Below, piece by piece: positions 8,571-16,952 of a stretch of DNA of 64,000 nucleotides. Every line of letters begins with the position of its first letter. The first letter of the stretch is position 1. A model generated the notes under the pieces. It did no database searches. It had not been told where the DNA came from and was given only the letters and a program-made list of their open reading frames with translations. Location: assembly GCA_963794995.1 (NCBI GenBank), contig CAWCFV010000002.1, positions 248,001 to 312,000 on the forward strand, in the 5' to 3' direction. Made by a program: the position numbers and the translations under genes. This DNA comes from CAWCFV01 sp963794995 (GTDB lineage: Bacteria; Actinomycetota; Actinomycetes; JACCUZ01).

Positions 8571-9848
8571 TCAGCGCGCCGGGTGGCGCGCCAGCTGCCG
8601 GACGGCGCGGGCCAGCGCGTCGACCTCCGCGGGCAGGGTGGCGTCGACGGTCACGACCCGGCCGGGCAGCCGGTCGGCCGGCACCGCGCCGCGCACCACG
8701 GCCGCCGGGCAGGAGCCGGCGAGCGCCGCCAGCAGCCCGAGGGCGGTGGGCTGGTCGACGCCCGCGGCGTGCAGCACCCCGGCATCGAGCAGGGGGAGGC
8801 CCAGCGCCCCCGCCAGCCCGGGCGCCCGCGGGTCGGTCGCGTCGAGCAGGACCTGCACGCCGGTGACCGGTGCCGCGCCGCGGCGCACCGCACGGCCCAG
8901 GATCTCCTCGACCACCGGTCCCTTCGCGTCGGCGTACTGCTGCACGAGCTCCCAGGACTGCCGGGCCAGGGCCGACTTGGTCCGGCGGTAGAGCGCCAGG
9001 TCGTCGGGGTCTCGGCGCAGGTGGTCGCGGAAGGCGAGCATCCGGTCGACCTCGGTCGACCCGATGCCGAACACGTGCAGGTTGACCTCGGGGTCGGCGC
9101 CCTTGAGCAGCCGGTGCTCCTCGAAGTCCGGCTCCCGGTGCCGGAGCAGGTAGCCGAGCGGCTCGAGCAGCGGGACGTAGGCCGTCTCGTCGGTGGGGTC
9201 GGGAACGGCCAGCAGCAGGTCGACCAGGGGCTTGGCCGGCAGGCCGGGCACCGAGGTGGAGCCGACATGCTCGACGACCAGGGCCGCCGGCCCCAGCGCG
9301 GACCGGATCCCGGCGACCAGCCGGGCCCCGGTCGCGGCCCACGACGGGTCGGGCTCGGCCAGCTGCACCGGCCCGTCCACCCGGGTCGGCCCACCGGACA
9401 CCCAGTCGGGGCCGGCCATGACCTCCTCGGCGCTGCGGCGGCCACCCGCGGCGGGCGCGGTCGACCACACGGTCAGCTGCAGGCCGGCGGGGCCCTGCAG
9501 CCGGGCGTTCAGCGAGTCCCAGGGCGTTCGGGTCGGTGGCGCGATGACCTCGGCCCCGGCCCGGGCCAGCCGGTCCGCCGTCGCGGCCGAGTCGGCCACC
9601 TCGAAGGCGACCCGCACCGGGCCGGCGACGCGCCGGCCGACCTCGACCTCGTCGATGTAGGCCGCGTACGCCGGGTCCGCCAGCTCGAGGGTGGCCCGCC
9701 CGGCCGAGAGGATCGACAGCCGGCCGCCGGGGGAGCGGTAGGACGCCTGCTCCGGCAGGCCCAGCTCGTCGCGGTAGAACGCGAGCGCCCGGTCGAAGTC
9801 CTCGGCGGTCACCGACAGCCGCAGCTCGGTCGCGCCGCCCTCGTCCAT
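8571..9848 (-). CDS. VOC domain - GrpB domain fusion protein with unassigned C-terminus
   Basis: 425 residues in three parts. Residues about 1-130 form a glyoxalase/VOC domain (DFDRALAFYRDELGLPEQ ... GPAGLQLTVWS), but the usual metal histidines are replaced (ELRLSV, VRVAFEV). Residues about 150-310 are a GrpB/UPF0157 domain of the nucleotidyltransferase superfamily (EHVGSTSVPGLPAKPLVDLL, HRLLKGADPEVNLHVF, YADAKGPVVEEIL). In many actinobacteria GrpB is fused to dephospho-CoA kinase; here it is fused to VOC instead. The last 110 residues (VTGVQVLLDATDPRAPGLAG ...) look like a degenerate alpha/beta domain without a P-loop and I cannot name it. TAGCGT sits eight bases before the ATG. A role in detoxification or nucleotide transfer is only a guess. 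Confidence 0.82.
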   Translation of the reverse strand: MDEGGATELRLSVTAEDFDRALAFYRDELGLPEQASYRSPGGRLSILSAGRATLELADPAYAAYIDEVEVGRRVAGPVRVAFEVADSAATADRLARAGAEVIAPPTRTPWDSLNARLQGPAGLQLTVWSTAPAAGGRRSAEEVMAGPDWVSGGPTRVDGPVQLAEPDPSWAATGARLVAGIRSALGPAALVVEHVGSTSVPGLPAKPLVDLLLAVPDPTDETAYVPLLEPLGYLLRHREPDFEEHRLLKGADPEVNLHVFGIGSTEVDRMLAFRDHLRRDPDDLALYRRTKSALARQSWELVQQYADAKGPVVEEILGRAVRRGAAPVTGVQVLLDATDPRAPGLAGALGLPLLDAGVLHAAGVDQPTALGLLAALAGSCPAAVVRGAVPADRLPGRVVTVDATLPAEVDALARAVRQLARHPAR

Positions 9849-9879
9849 GCTGCCCGACGCTACGGGAGAGGATGGCGCG

Positions 9880-10566
9880 ATGGCAGGTCAGCAGCGGTCG
9901 CGGTCCCGGCGGACCGAGGTCGCGCCCGGCCGGCTGCCGGGCTGGCTGGAGCGTTTCGCCGCTGCTCACGGGCAGCCCACGGCCGGCCTCGACGCCGACG
10001 GAGACGTCGTGGTGCTGAGTGCGCCGGACGGCGCCCGCGCCCGGCTGGCCGTGCCGTTCCCGCCGCTGACCTACCTGCCGGACCCGCCCGCCACGTCGGA
10101 GCCGGCCGGTGTCGTCGCGGCACTGGTGCAGCACGCTGCCCGCGAGCGCCGGGTCGGGGTCCTGCTGGTGCGCCTCGGCGGCCACGCGGCGGGAGTGTTC
10201 GCCGGTTCGCGGCTGGTGGCCTCGAAGGTGGGGTCGCGACAGGTGCACGGGCGCAGCGCGGCGGGCGGCTGGTCGCAGCAGCGGTTCGCCCGCCGGCGCG
10301 AGGGACAGGTCCGGGTGGCCCTCGGGGCCGCCGCTGACGTCGCCGCCCGGGTGCTCGTCCCCGAGGCGGCCCGCCTGGACGCGCTGGTGCTCGGCGGCGA
10401 CCGGCGCTCGGTCGACACCGTCCTCGAGGACCCGCGCCTCGGCGACCTGCGCCGGCTGGTCGTCCCGCCGCTGCTCGACGTCCCCGACCCGAGGCTGGTC
10501 GTTCTCGAGGCGGCCGGCGCCCGGGCACTGGCGGTCCGCGTCGAGGTGGTCGACCCTCCGACGTGA
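9880..10566 (+). CDS. acVLRF1 family peptidyl-tRNA hydrolase (ribosome rescue release factor)
   Basis: 228 residues matching the actinobacterial branch of the VLRF1 family, relatives of eukaryotic Vms1/ANKZF1. The diagnostic block is KVGSRQVHGRSAAGGWSQQR followed by FARRR (about residues 115-140), where the Gln of GWSQQ is the predicted catalytic residue for cleaving peptidyl-tRNA on stalled large subunits. The C-terminal half (LVPEAARLDALVLGGDRRSV ...) is the family's eRF1-like/RNase H-fold continuation. I use the ATG at 9880; an upstream in-frame ATG at 9847 adds eleven weakly conserved residues and would overlap the divergent gene's start. GAGAGG eight bases upstream serves as ribosome site. 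Confidence 0.85.
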   Translation: MAGQQRSRSRRTEVAPGRLPGWLERFAAAHGQPTAGLDADGDVVVLSAPDGARARLAVPFPPLTYLPDPPATSEPAGVVAALVQHAARERRVGVLLVRLGGHAAGVFAGSRLVASKVGSRQVHGRSAAGGWSQQRFARRREGQVRVALGAAADVAARVLVPEAARLDALVLGGDRRSVDTVLEDPRLGDLRRLVVPPLLDVPDPRLVVLEAAGARALAVRVEVVDPPT

Positions 10567-10631
10567 CGGGAAGGCTGCGTGACCGGGTGACTACGTGGCG
10601 CACACGCACTACGCAGGAGCGGACTTGATAG

Positions 10632-10699
10632 CCCATCCGGGTGACCTAGGCCAAAGGACGGCAAAGCCCCCTCCGGTGGGGCTCGCGCGTCCCTAGCGT
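10632..10699 (+). promoter_or_regulatory. Leader region of GNAT gene: shared motif, two-tier hairpin, -10 box
   Basis: The 171-base gap before the GNAT gene holds, in order, CCCATCCGGGTGACCT (10632-10647), a hairpin GGACG-gcaa-AGCCCC-ctccggt-GGGGCT-cgcg-CGTCC (10656-10692), TAGCGT (10694-10699) and a GGGAGAGGA ribosome site near 10721. The motif recurs with one mismatch upstream of the convergent GGDEF-EAL gene. If transcription starts at the first motif, the hairpin would be a structured 5' leader; if at TAGCGT it would be upstream DNA. Confidence 0.45.
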
Positions 10700-10737
10700 C
10701 TGGCCGTAGCCAACTGGCCCGGGAGAGGACCACCGCG

Positions 10738-11295
10738 ATGACGGTCGTGCAGATCCAGCAGGTGGTCGCCGGTGACCTTCGCGAGCAGGCGTGGAAGCTC
10801 TACCTGCAGTCGTTCGACGAGCTGCGCTACCTCGCGGTGCAGCGCCACGTGATGTACGGCGACGAGTTCGACGCGGTCATGGCCGACTCCCGGGTGGACA
10901 AGTTCCTGCTGCAGGGCGGCGACGGGTCGCTGCAGGCGATGAGCACCATGACGGGTGACCTGCGGTCGATGCCGCTGGTCTCGCCGGAGTACTTCGCCCG
11001 CCGCTTCCCCGAGCGGTACCAGGCGGGGCTCATCTACTACATCGGCTTCCTCGCGGTCCACCCGGACAGCCACGGCACGGGCGTGTTCGGCGACCTGGTG
11101 CGGGCGATGACCGAGCCGGTAGCCCGCGCCGAGGGCCTCGCCGTCATCGACGTCTGCACCTACAACAAGGACCGCCTGCACCTGCCGCGGGCGATCCGGT
11201 GGCTCGCCTCGACCTGGGCCTCGTCGATCTCGATGGCCGACCTCGACGCCCAGACCTACGTGGGCTACGACTTCGCGCGGACCCCGGCGCTCTGA
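10738..11295 (+). CDS. GNAT-fold acetyltransferase-like protein
   Basis: 185 residues. Motif A of the GNAT fold is visible (IGFLAVHPDSHGTGVFGDLV, about 102-121) with the Q/RxxGxG-type acetyl-CoA loop as SHGTGV. The N-terminal half (LYLQSFDELRYLAVQRHVMY) is unusual for common N-acetyltransferases and the substrate is unknown. Its last 31 bases overlap the 3' end of the convergent GGDEF-EAL gene, and its upstream region shares a 15-base element with that gene, so a common regulon is plausible (inference). Confidence 0.75.
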   Translation: MTVVQIQQVVAGDLREQAWKLYLQSFDELRYLAVQRHVMYGDEFDAVMADSRVDKFLLQGGDGSLQAMSTMTGDLRSMPLVSPEYFARRFPERYQAGLIYYIGFLAVHPDSHGTGVFGDLVRAMTEPVARAEGLAVIDVCTYNKDRLHLPRAIRWLASTWASSISMADLDAQTYVGYDFARTPAL

Positions 11296-13562
11296 CGCAC
11301 GAACTCGCAGTCCTCGGCGGGCATCGGGCGACCGAAGTGCCAGCCCTGGCCGAGCTGGACGCCCAGCTCCCGCAGCAGGTCGCGCTGCCCCGCCGTCTCG
11401 ATGCCCTCGGCCACCACGTCGAGCCGCATGGCCAGGGACATGGCGACCACGGCGCGGACGATCTCGGCGTCGTCGGGGTCGCTCTCGATGCCGGCGACGA
11501 ACGCACGGTCGATCTTCACCTTGGACACCGGGAAGCGGCGGAGGTGTCCCAGTGACGAGTAGCCGGTGCCGAAGTCGTCGACCGCCAAGGTCAGGCCGAG
11601 GTCACGCAGCCGGTGCAACAGGAGGGCGGCTACCTCCTCGTCGGCCATCATCGCCGACTCGGTGATCTCCAGGACCAACAGCTCGGCCGGCATCGCGTGC
11701 CGGGCCAGCTCGGCCTCGACGTGGTCGACCAGCGACGCGTCGCGCAGCTGCCGGGCCGAGACGTTGACCGAGACCCAGAGGTCCTGCTGGCCGGTGCCGG
11801 CGCGCAGCTCGCGCCAGCGGGACGCCTGGCGCAGCGCCTCGGACACGACCCACTCGCCGATCTCGACGATGAGACCGGTCTCCTCGGCGATCGGGATGAA
11901 CTCGAGAGGTGACACCAGCCCGAGCGAGGGGTGGGCCCAGCGAAGCAGCGCCTCGGCCCCCACGACCTCGCCGGTCTGGATCGACACGATGGGCTGGTAG
12001 TGCAGCAGCAGCTCGCCGCGGTCGAGGGCGTAGCGCAGCGCGAGCTCGGTCTCGACCCGCTGGCGGACCGAGTCGTGCATCGAGGGGTCGAAGACCATCG
12101 CGCGGTTCCGGCCGCCCTCCTTGGCCCGGTACATCGCCGTGTCGGCGTCGCGGAGCAGGCTCTCGGCGCTGGCCGGGCCCATCGAGCCCTGGTCGATCCC
12201 CGAGGCGACCAGCCCGATCGAGACGGTGGTGACCAGGGAGTCCTCACCGGGCAGCGGGGAGCGGAAGGCGTCGACGACGTCGGCGGCCAGCCGTGCCCCG
12301 GTCTCGGCGGAGCCGGCGCCGACGTACCGGGCGATGACGAACTCGTCGCCGCCGATGCGCGCCACCGTGTCCTCGGTACGGGTGACCGTGAGCAGCCGCT
12401 GCGCGGCAAGGCGCAGCACCCGGTCGCCCACCTGGTGACCCCAGGTGTCGTTGACGAGCTTGAACGAGTCGAGGTCGAGGAACAGCACGTCCACCCGGTC
12501 GCCGTCGCGGGCGGCGCGAGCGAGCAGCTCGTCGACGACCTCGATCAGGCGGGGCCGGTTGACCAGGCGGGTGAGCTGGTCATGGGTGGCCTGGTAGCGC
12601 AGTCCCTCCTGCGCGCCGGCGTGGGCCTGGACGGCGGTCACCGCGCGCAGCAGGAGCAGCAGGGTCACCGCGGTGGACGCGCCCGCGGCGATCCAGCTGT
12701 GCACGTCGTCCGGGTGCATGACTGCGAGGGCTGGTGCGATCAGCAGGACGGGCAGCAGGACGCTGATCCGACCGCGGGACCAGGCAGCCACCGGGCGCTG
12801 CTGGACGGCCGACAGTGCCCGCATCGAGGGGTGCAGGGCTGCGGCGCCGAACATCGTGAAGGCGACCACGAACGGCAGGTCCAGCAGCGGCGAGCCCACC
12901 GTGCGGCCCTGGGTGCCGATCCAGGCGTAGCCGATGTCGCCGACGAGGATGAAGCCGACCGACAGGGCAAGCAGCCAGAAGGAGGCGACCCGGCGCGCGG
13001 AGGTCCAGGACAGCAGGATGGCGATGAAGATCATCACCGCGTCGATGACGGGATACGCGCCCTGGACCACGGCGAACACCGACAGGCCCACCTCCTCGGC
13101 GGTGGGCAGGGTGAAGAAGACCAGCGCCGCGGCGCTCACCGAGACGAGGACGATCGCGCCGTCGATGGTCTCGTGGGAGACGCTGTCGCTCGACTGGCGG
13201 GCGCGCAGCAGGCCGACGAAGGCGCCGACCGTGGCGGCGTAGCCGGACATGGTGGCCACGTCGGCGAGCGGTGCCATGGGTGTGCTGTGCAGGACCTGGC
13301 GGAGGACGGCGCCGGCGATGAAGGCCACGCAGGCCAGGGAGAACAGCACCCACGGGTACCCGACCTGCGGCCTGTTGCGGAGCCGTCCGGCCGCGGCTGC
13401 GACGGCGGCTGCGACGCCCATCACGGCGACCGGGGCGGCCGCCAGGCCCGTGTCGCGCAGGGCCACCAGGGTGACGACCATGGCCGCTCCGAGGGCGCAG
13501 AAGGTCCACGCCACGGCCTCATGGGTCACGAGACGCGGCGCAGGCTGCACGACCTGGGTCAC
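11265..13562 (-). CDS. Membrane-bound GGDEF-EAL c-di-GMP turnover protein
   Basis: About 765 residues. The N-terminal third has roughly eight to ten membrane segments (residues 15-300). The GGDEF domain (about 320-490) has an intact RIGGDEF active site and an RxxD inhibitory site (RTED) five residues before it. The EAL domain (about 505-755) has EALLRW, NVSARQL, ITESAMM, DDFGTGYSSL and AEGIET, so cyclase and phosphodiesterase sites both look usable. It would set local c-di-GMP levels at the membrane. I prefer the GTG at 13562, which has GGATGGAG eight bases upstream and lies just after a CTCAA/CCGATGAG promoter-like element; the ATG at 13592 falls inside that element. Confidence 0.9.
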   Translation of the reverse strand: MTQVVQPAPRLVTHEAVAWTFCALGAAMVVTLVALRDTGLAAAPVAVMGVAAAVAAAAGRLRNRPQVGYPWVLFSLACVAFIAGAVLRQVLHSTPMAPLADVATMSGYAATVGAFVGLLRARQSSDSVSHETIDGAIVLVSVSAAALVFFTLPTAEEVGLSVFAVVQGAYPVIDAVMIFIAILLSWTSARRVASFWLLALSVGFILVGDIGYAWIGTQGRTVGSPLLDLPFVVAFTMFGAAALHPSMRALSAVQQRPVAAWSRGRISVLLPVLLIAPALAVMHPDDVHSWIAAGASTAVTLLLLLRAVTAVQAHAGAQEGLRYQATHDQLTRLVNRPRLIEVVDELLARAARDGDRVDVLFLDLDSFKLVNDTWGHQVGDRVLRLAAQRLLTVTRTEDTVARIGGDEFVIARYVGAGSAETGARLAADVVDAFRSPLPGEDSLVTTVSIGLVASGIDQGSMGPASAESLLRDADTAMYRAKEGGRNRAMVFDPSMHDSVRQRVETELALRYALDRGELLLHYQPIVSIQTGEVVGAEALLRWAHPSLGLVSPLEFIPIAEETGLIVEIGEWVVSEALRQASRWRELRAGTGQQDLWVSVNVSARQLRDASLVDHVEAELARHAMPAELLVLEITESAMMADEEVAALLLHRLRDLGLTLAVDDFGTGYSSLGHLRRFPVSKVKIDRAFVAGIESDPDDAEIVRAVVAMSLAMRLDVVAEGIETAGQRDLLRELGVQLGQGWHFGRPMPAEDCEFVRQSAGVRAKS

Positions 13563-13588
13563 TGAATGGGCTCCATCCGTCCGAATCC

Positions 13589-13620
13589 TCATCGGAAAGA
13601 TCACCCGGATGGTTGAGCGG
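13589..13620 (-). promoter_or_regulatory. Promoter-like element of GGDEF-EAL gene
   Basis: Read on the minus strand the region contains CTCAA, then CCATCCGGGTGATCT (13598-13612), then CCGATGAG (13589-13596). The ends resemble sigma-28 (FliA/WhiG) type -35 and -10 boxes, and the middle 15 bases match the element upstream of the neighbouring GNAT gene at 14 of 15 positions. Which sigma factor reads it is inference. Confidence 0.45.
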
Positions 13621-13704
13621 TTTGGGGACAATCGACCCGTCGGCCACCGGACTGGTGCAGGCGCACCAGGCCGGGCTCTGGGCGCCCGGCCGGTCCGGCT
13701 GCGG

Positions 13705-14442
13705 TCAGGGGGCGGCGTCGAGCGCGGACTCGACCGCCCCGCAGACCTGGTCGACGACATGGACCCGCGCATAGCGCTTGTCCTCCGCCGGGACGACGTG
13801 CCACGGCGCAGCCGGGTGGTCGGTGCGCTCGAGCATCTCCTCGACCGCCGCGACGTAGTCCGGGTGCTTCTCCCGGTTGCGCCAGTCCTCGTCGGTGAGC
13901 TTCCAGGACTTGAGCGGGTCGTGCCGTCGTCGCTCGAAGCGCCGCTCCTGCTCCTCGGAGGACAGGTGCATGAAGAGCTTGACGAGCACCATGCCCTCGG
14001 CCACCAGTGTCCGCTCGAAGTCGACGATCTCGTCGTAGGCCCTGCCCCACTGCTCCGCGGAGGCGAAGCCTTCGACCCGCTCCACGAGCACCCGGCCGTA
14101 CCAGGACCGGTCGAGGACGGCCATCCCGCCCCAGCCCGGCAGCACCGGCCAGAACCGCCACAGGAAATGGTGCCGCTTCTCGTCGTACGTCGGCGCGGCG
14201 AACTGGGACACCCGCACGTGCCGCGGGTCCAGGTGGTCGACCAGACGCTTGATCGCTCCGCCCTTGCCCGAGGCGTCCCAGCCCTCGAAGACCACGCAGA
14301 GCGGGGGACCGAGGTCTCCGCCGATCTGCCCGCCGAGCCGCAGCCGCAGGCGCAGCAGCCGCTCCTGCTGGGCCGCGAGCTGGCGTGCCTCGTCCTTCTT
14401 GCCCAGCGAGAGGGTGAGGTCGACGTCGTCGAGGCGGCCCAT
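13705..14442 (-). CDS. Polyphosphate kinase 2 family protein
   Basis: 245 residues, a single PPK2 domain. Walker A is FEGWDASGKGGAIKRL (about 48-63) and the Walker B/lid region is VLDRSWYGRVLVERVEGF (about 108-125), both typical. PPK2 enzymes transfer phosphate between polyphosphate and nucleoside mono- or diphosphates; the class is not decided by what I can see. It is downstream of, and in the same direction as, the flavoprotein/permease operon (56-base gap) but polyphosphate chemistry has no evident link with it. Upstream the gap to the flavoprotein stop contains no obvious terminator. Confidence 0.9.
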   Translation of the reverse strand: MGRLDDVDLTLSLGKKDEARQLAAQQERLLRLRLRLGGQIGGDLGPPLCVVFEGWDASGKGGAIKRLVDHLDPRHVRVSQFAAPTYDEKRHHFLWRFWPVLPGWGGMAVLDRSWYGRVLVERVEGFASAEQWGRAYDEIVDFERTLVAEGMVLVKLFMHLSSEEQERRFERRRHDPLKSWKLTDEDWRNREKHPDYVAAVEEMLERTDHPAAPWHVVPAEDKRYARVHVVDQVCGAVESALDAAP

Positions 14443-14498
14443 GATGCGAGAGCCTGCCAGCCGCGCGGCACCGCGACCATCCGACCGCCCCGGTGCCG

Positions 14499-16952
14499 TC
14501 AGCTCTTGGGCCGCTCGGACTTCGGGTCGTACATGGGCCGCAGCGAGACACGCGCGGGAAGCCGGTGACCGGCGGCGAGCTCCACCTCGTAGCGCCCCGT
14601 CTCGAACCAGGAGCGCGGAAGGCCGGGCTCGGGGGCCTGCACGTAGCCGAGGCCGACGGCCCGCCCCAGCGTGTGGCCGTAGCCTGCCGACGCGACCCGG
14701 CCGACCACGACGCCGTCGCGGAGCACCGGCTCGTCGTGGTGGAGCATCGGCTCGGCGTCCTCGAGAGCGATCTGGAGCAGCCGCCGACCCACGCCGTGGT
14801 CACGCTGGCGCAGCAGGTCCTCGCGACCGAGGAATCCCCCCGGCTTGTCCCACGCCACGGCGAAGCCGAGACCCGCCTCGAGTGGCGTGTCGCCGGCTGA
14901 GACGTCGTGCCCCCAGCTGCGGTAGGCCTTCTCGATTCGGAGGGATCCCAGGGCGTGGTAGCCGGCCGGCCGGAGGCCGAGCGGGTCGCCGGCGGCGACC
15001 AGTGTGTCCCAGACGTGCACGGCGATGTCGCTGGGGACGAGCAGCTCCCAGCCGAGCTCTCCCACGTAGGTGATCCGGGTCGCGCGGACGAAGCCGAGCC
15101 CCAGGTCGATCTCCCGGGAGGCGCCGAAGGGGAATGCGTCGTGCGAGAGATCGGCGTCGGTGAGCGACCGCAGCAGCTGCCGGGAGTCGGGACCCATCAC
15201 CGCCACCATCGCCATGGTTCCGGAGACGTCGGTGACGGTGACGAACTCGTCCGTAGCGATGTGCCGGCGCAGCCAGCCGAGGTCGCGGTAGGCGGTGGCC
15301 GGCCCGGACAGCACGAGGAACTCGGTCTCGGTGAGCCGGGTCACGGTGACGTCGGCCTCGATGCCACCGAAGCCGTTGAGGCACTGGGTGTACACGATCC
15401 GCCCGGCCGCCACGTCGATGTCGTTGGCGCACACGCGCTGGAGGAACGCCCCGGCATCGCGGCCCTGCACGAGGAGCTTGCCGTAGGACGAGATGTCGAA
15501 GACGCCGACGCCCTCCCGGACCGCCCGGTGCTCCTCGGCCGAGCGGCCGAACCACGGGGGTCGCCCCCACGAGTAGTGGTCGCCCCGGTCGTCCCCCTCG
15601 CGGGCGTACCAGTTGGGTCGCTCCCAGCCGAGGAGCTCGCCGAAGACTGCGCCGGCCGCCTCCGTGCAGCCGTGCAGAGGGCTGCGACGCAGTGGGCGGG
15701 CGCTGCGGCGCTGGAGGAAGGGCCAGTGCAGCGCGTAGGCCAGGTCGAGCGTCTCGGTGACCCGCTGCTCGAGGAACCGCCGGTTGGTCTCGTGCGGCAT
15801 GACCCGGCGCGGGTCGGCCTCCGGCAGGTCGAGCGGGGGGCGGCCGTCGACCACCCAGTCGGCCAGGACCGCTCCCGCGCCGGGGCCGCTGAGAAGCCCC
15901 ACCGAGTTGAACCCGGCGGCGACGAAGTAGTTGGCCAGCGTGTCCACCGGGCCGAGGTGGTAGAGGCCGTCCGGCGTGAAGCTCTCCGGGCCGCCGAAGA
16001 ACAGCCGGATCCCGGCGTCCGCCAGGAGGGGGATGCGACGGGTCATCGCCTCGTAGAAGGGCCCGATGTGGTCCCAGTCGTCGGGGAGCCGGGTGAAGGC
16101 GGCGCCCGCCGGGATGCCGCGGGAGGCCCAGGGGTAGCTGCCCGGCTCGAAGAAGCCGACCATGAGCGCACCCGAGTCGTCCTTGACGTACGCCCAGTCG
16201 TCGGCCGTCTTCAGTGTCGGCATCCGGTCCGGGATGCCTGCGATCTTGTCGGTGACCACGTAGTAGTGAGCGAGGGCCTGGACCGGGTGGGCTACGCCGG
16301 CAAGTGCCCCGACCTCGCGCCCCCACATGCCGGTGCAGTTGACGACGTACTCGGCCTCCACGTCCCCGTCTGCAGTCCGCACGCCCACCGCGCGACCGTC
16401 GCGCCGGAGGATGTCGGTGACGGCGACGTCCTCGTGGATCGCGACACCGCGCTGCCGGGCGCCGCGGGCCAGCGACATCGTGGTGTCGGTCGCGGTGGCC
16501 CGGCCCTCGTCCGGGTAGTGGAGGCTGCCCACGACGCCGTCCGGTGCGAGCAGGGGGAAGAGCGCGAGGGTCTCCTCGACGCCGAGCAGGTCGACCCGGA
16601 TGTCGTTGGCGAGGGAGGCCGACGCCTGCCGGCGCAGCTCCTCCCAGCGGTCCTCGGTCGTCGCCAGGTGCAGCGTGCCGGTCTCCTGGTAGCCGGTGGA
16701 CAACCCGGTGTCCTCCGCCAGCCCGCGGAACAGCTCGAGGCTGCGCTTGACCATCTCGCGGGTGCCCCAGGTGGGACGGGCCTGGGTCACCAGCCCGGCG
16801 GCGTGCCAGGTCGTCCCGGAGGTCAGCCGGTGCTGCTCGAGCAGGACCACGTCGGTCCAGCCGCGCCGGGCGAGATGGTAGGCGACGCTGCAGCCGACGA
16901 CACCGCCACCGACGACGACGACCCGGGCCCGGTCGGGAAGGGGCCCGGACAT
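14499..16952 (-). CDS. FAD-dependent dimethylglycine/sarcosine dehydrogenase-like oxidoreductase with GcvT domain
   Basis: 817 residues, the normal size for the family. The N-terminal DAO-type FAD domain has VVVVGGGVVGCSVAYHLARR and SGTTWHAAGLV, where His50 is the residue that carries covalent FAD in dimethylglycine oxidase/dehydrogenase. A FAO-type middle section follows (about 370-430) and the C-terminal half is an aminomethyltransferase (GcvT) domain (FDISSYGKLLVQGRDAGAFL ... GELGWELLVPSD ... EKAYRSWGHDVSAGDTPLEA) that binds tetrahydrofolate and captures the methylene group. It therefore oxidatively demethylates an N-methyl amine or amino acid. Start ATG overlaps the stop of the NCS1 permease (TGATG). 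With the permease, aldehyde dehydrogenase and PucR it forms one catabolic unit; the true substrate is unknown. Confidence 0.88.
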   Translation of the reverse strand: MSGPLPDRARVVVVGGGVVGCSVAYHLARRGWTDVVLLEQHRLTSGTTWHAAGLVTQARPTWGTREMVKRSLELFRGLAEDTGLSTGYQETGTLHLATTEDRWEELRRQASASLANDIRVDLLGVEETLALFPLLAPDGVVGSLHYPDEGRATATDTTMSLARGARQRGVAIHEDVAVTDILRRDGRAVGVRTADGDVEAEYVVNCTGMWGREVGALAGVAHPVQALAHYYVVTDKIAGIPDRMPTLKTADDWAYVKDDSGALMVGFFEPGSYPWASRGIPAGAAFTRLPDDWDHIGPFYEAMTRRIPLLADAGIRLFFGGPESFTPDGLYHLGPVDTLANYFVAAGFNSVGLLSGPGAGAVLADWVVDGRPPLDLPEADPRRVMPHETNRRFLEQRVTETLDLAYALHWPFLQRRSARPLRRSPLHGCTEAAGAVFGELLGWERPNWYAREGDDRGDHYSWGRPPWFGRSAEEHRAVREGVGVFDISSYGKLLVQGRDAGAFLQRVCANDIDVAAGRIVYTQCLNGFGGIEADVTVTRLTETEFLVLSGPATAYRDLGWLRRHIATDEFVTVTDVSGTMAMVAVMGPDSRQLLRSLTDADLSHDAFPFGASREIDLGLGFVRATRITYVGELGWELLVPSDIAVHVWDTLVAAGDPLGLRPAGYHALGSLRIEKAYRSWGHDVSAGDTPLEAGLGFAVAWDKPGGFLGREDLLRQRDHGVGRRLLQIALEDAEPMLHHDEPVLRDGVVVGRVASAGYGHTLGRAVGLGYVQAPEPGLPRSWFETGRYEVELAAGHRLPARVSLRPMYDPKSERPKS

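Noticed and set aside
10656..10692. Confident c-di-GMP riboswitch call
   Set aside because: Only GGCAAAGCC resembles the class I core; the second helix and the GGACGCAAAGCC half are missing.
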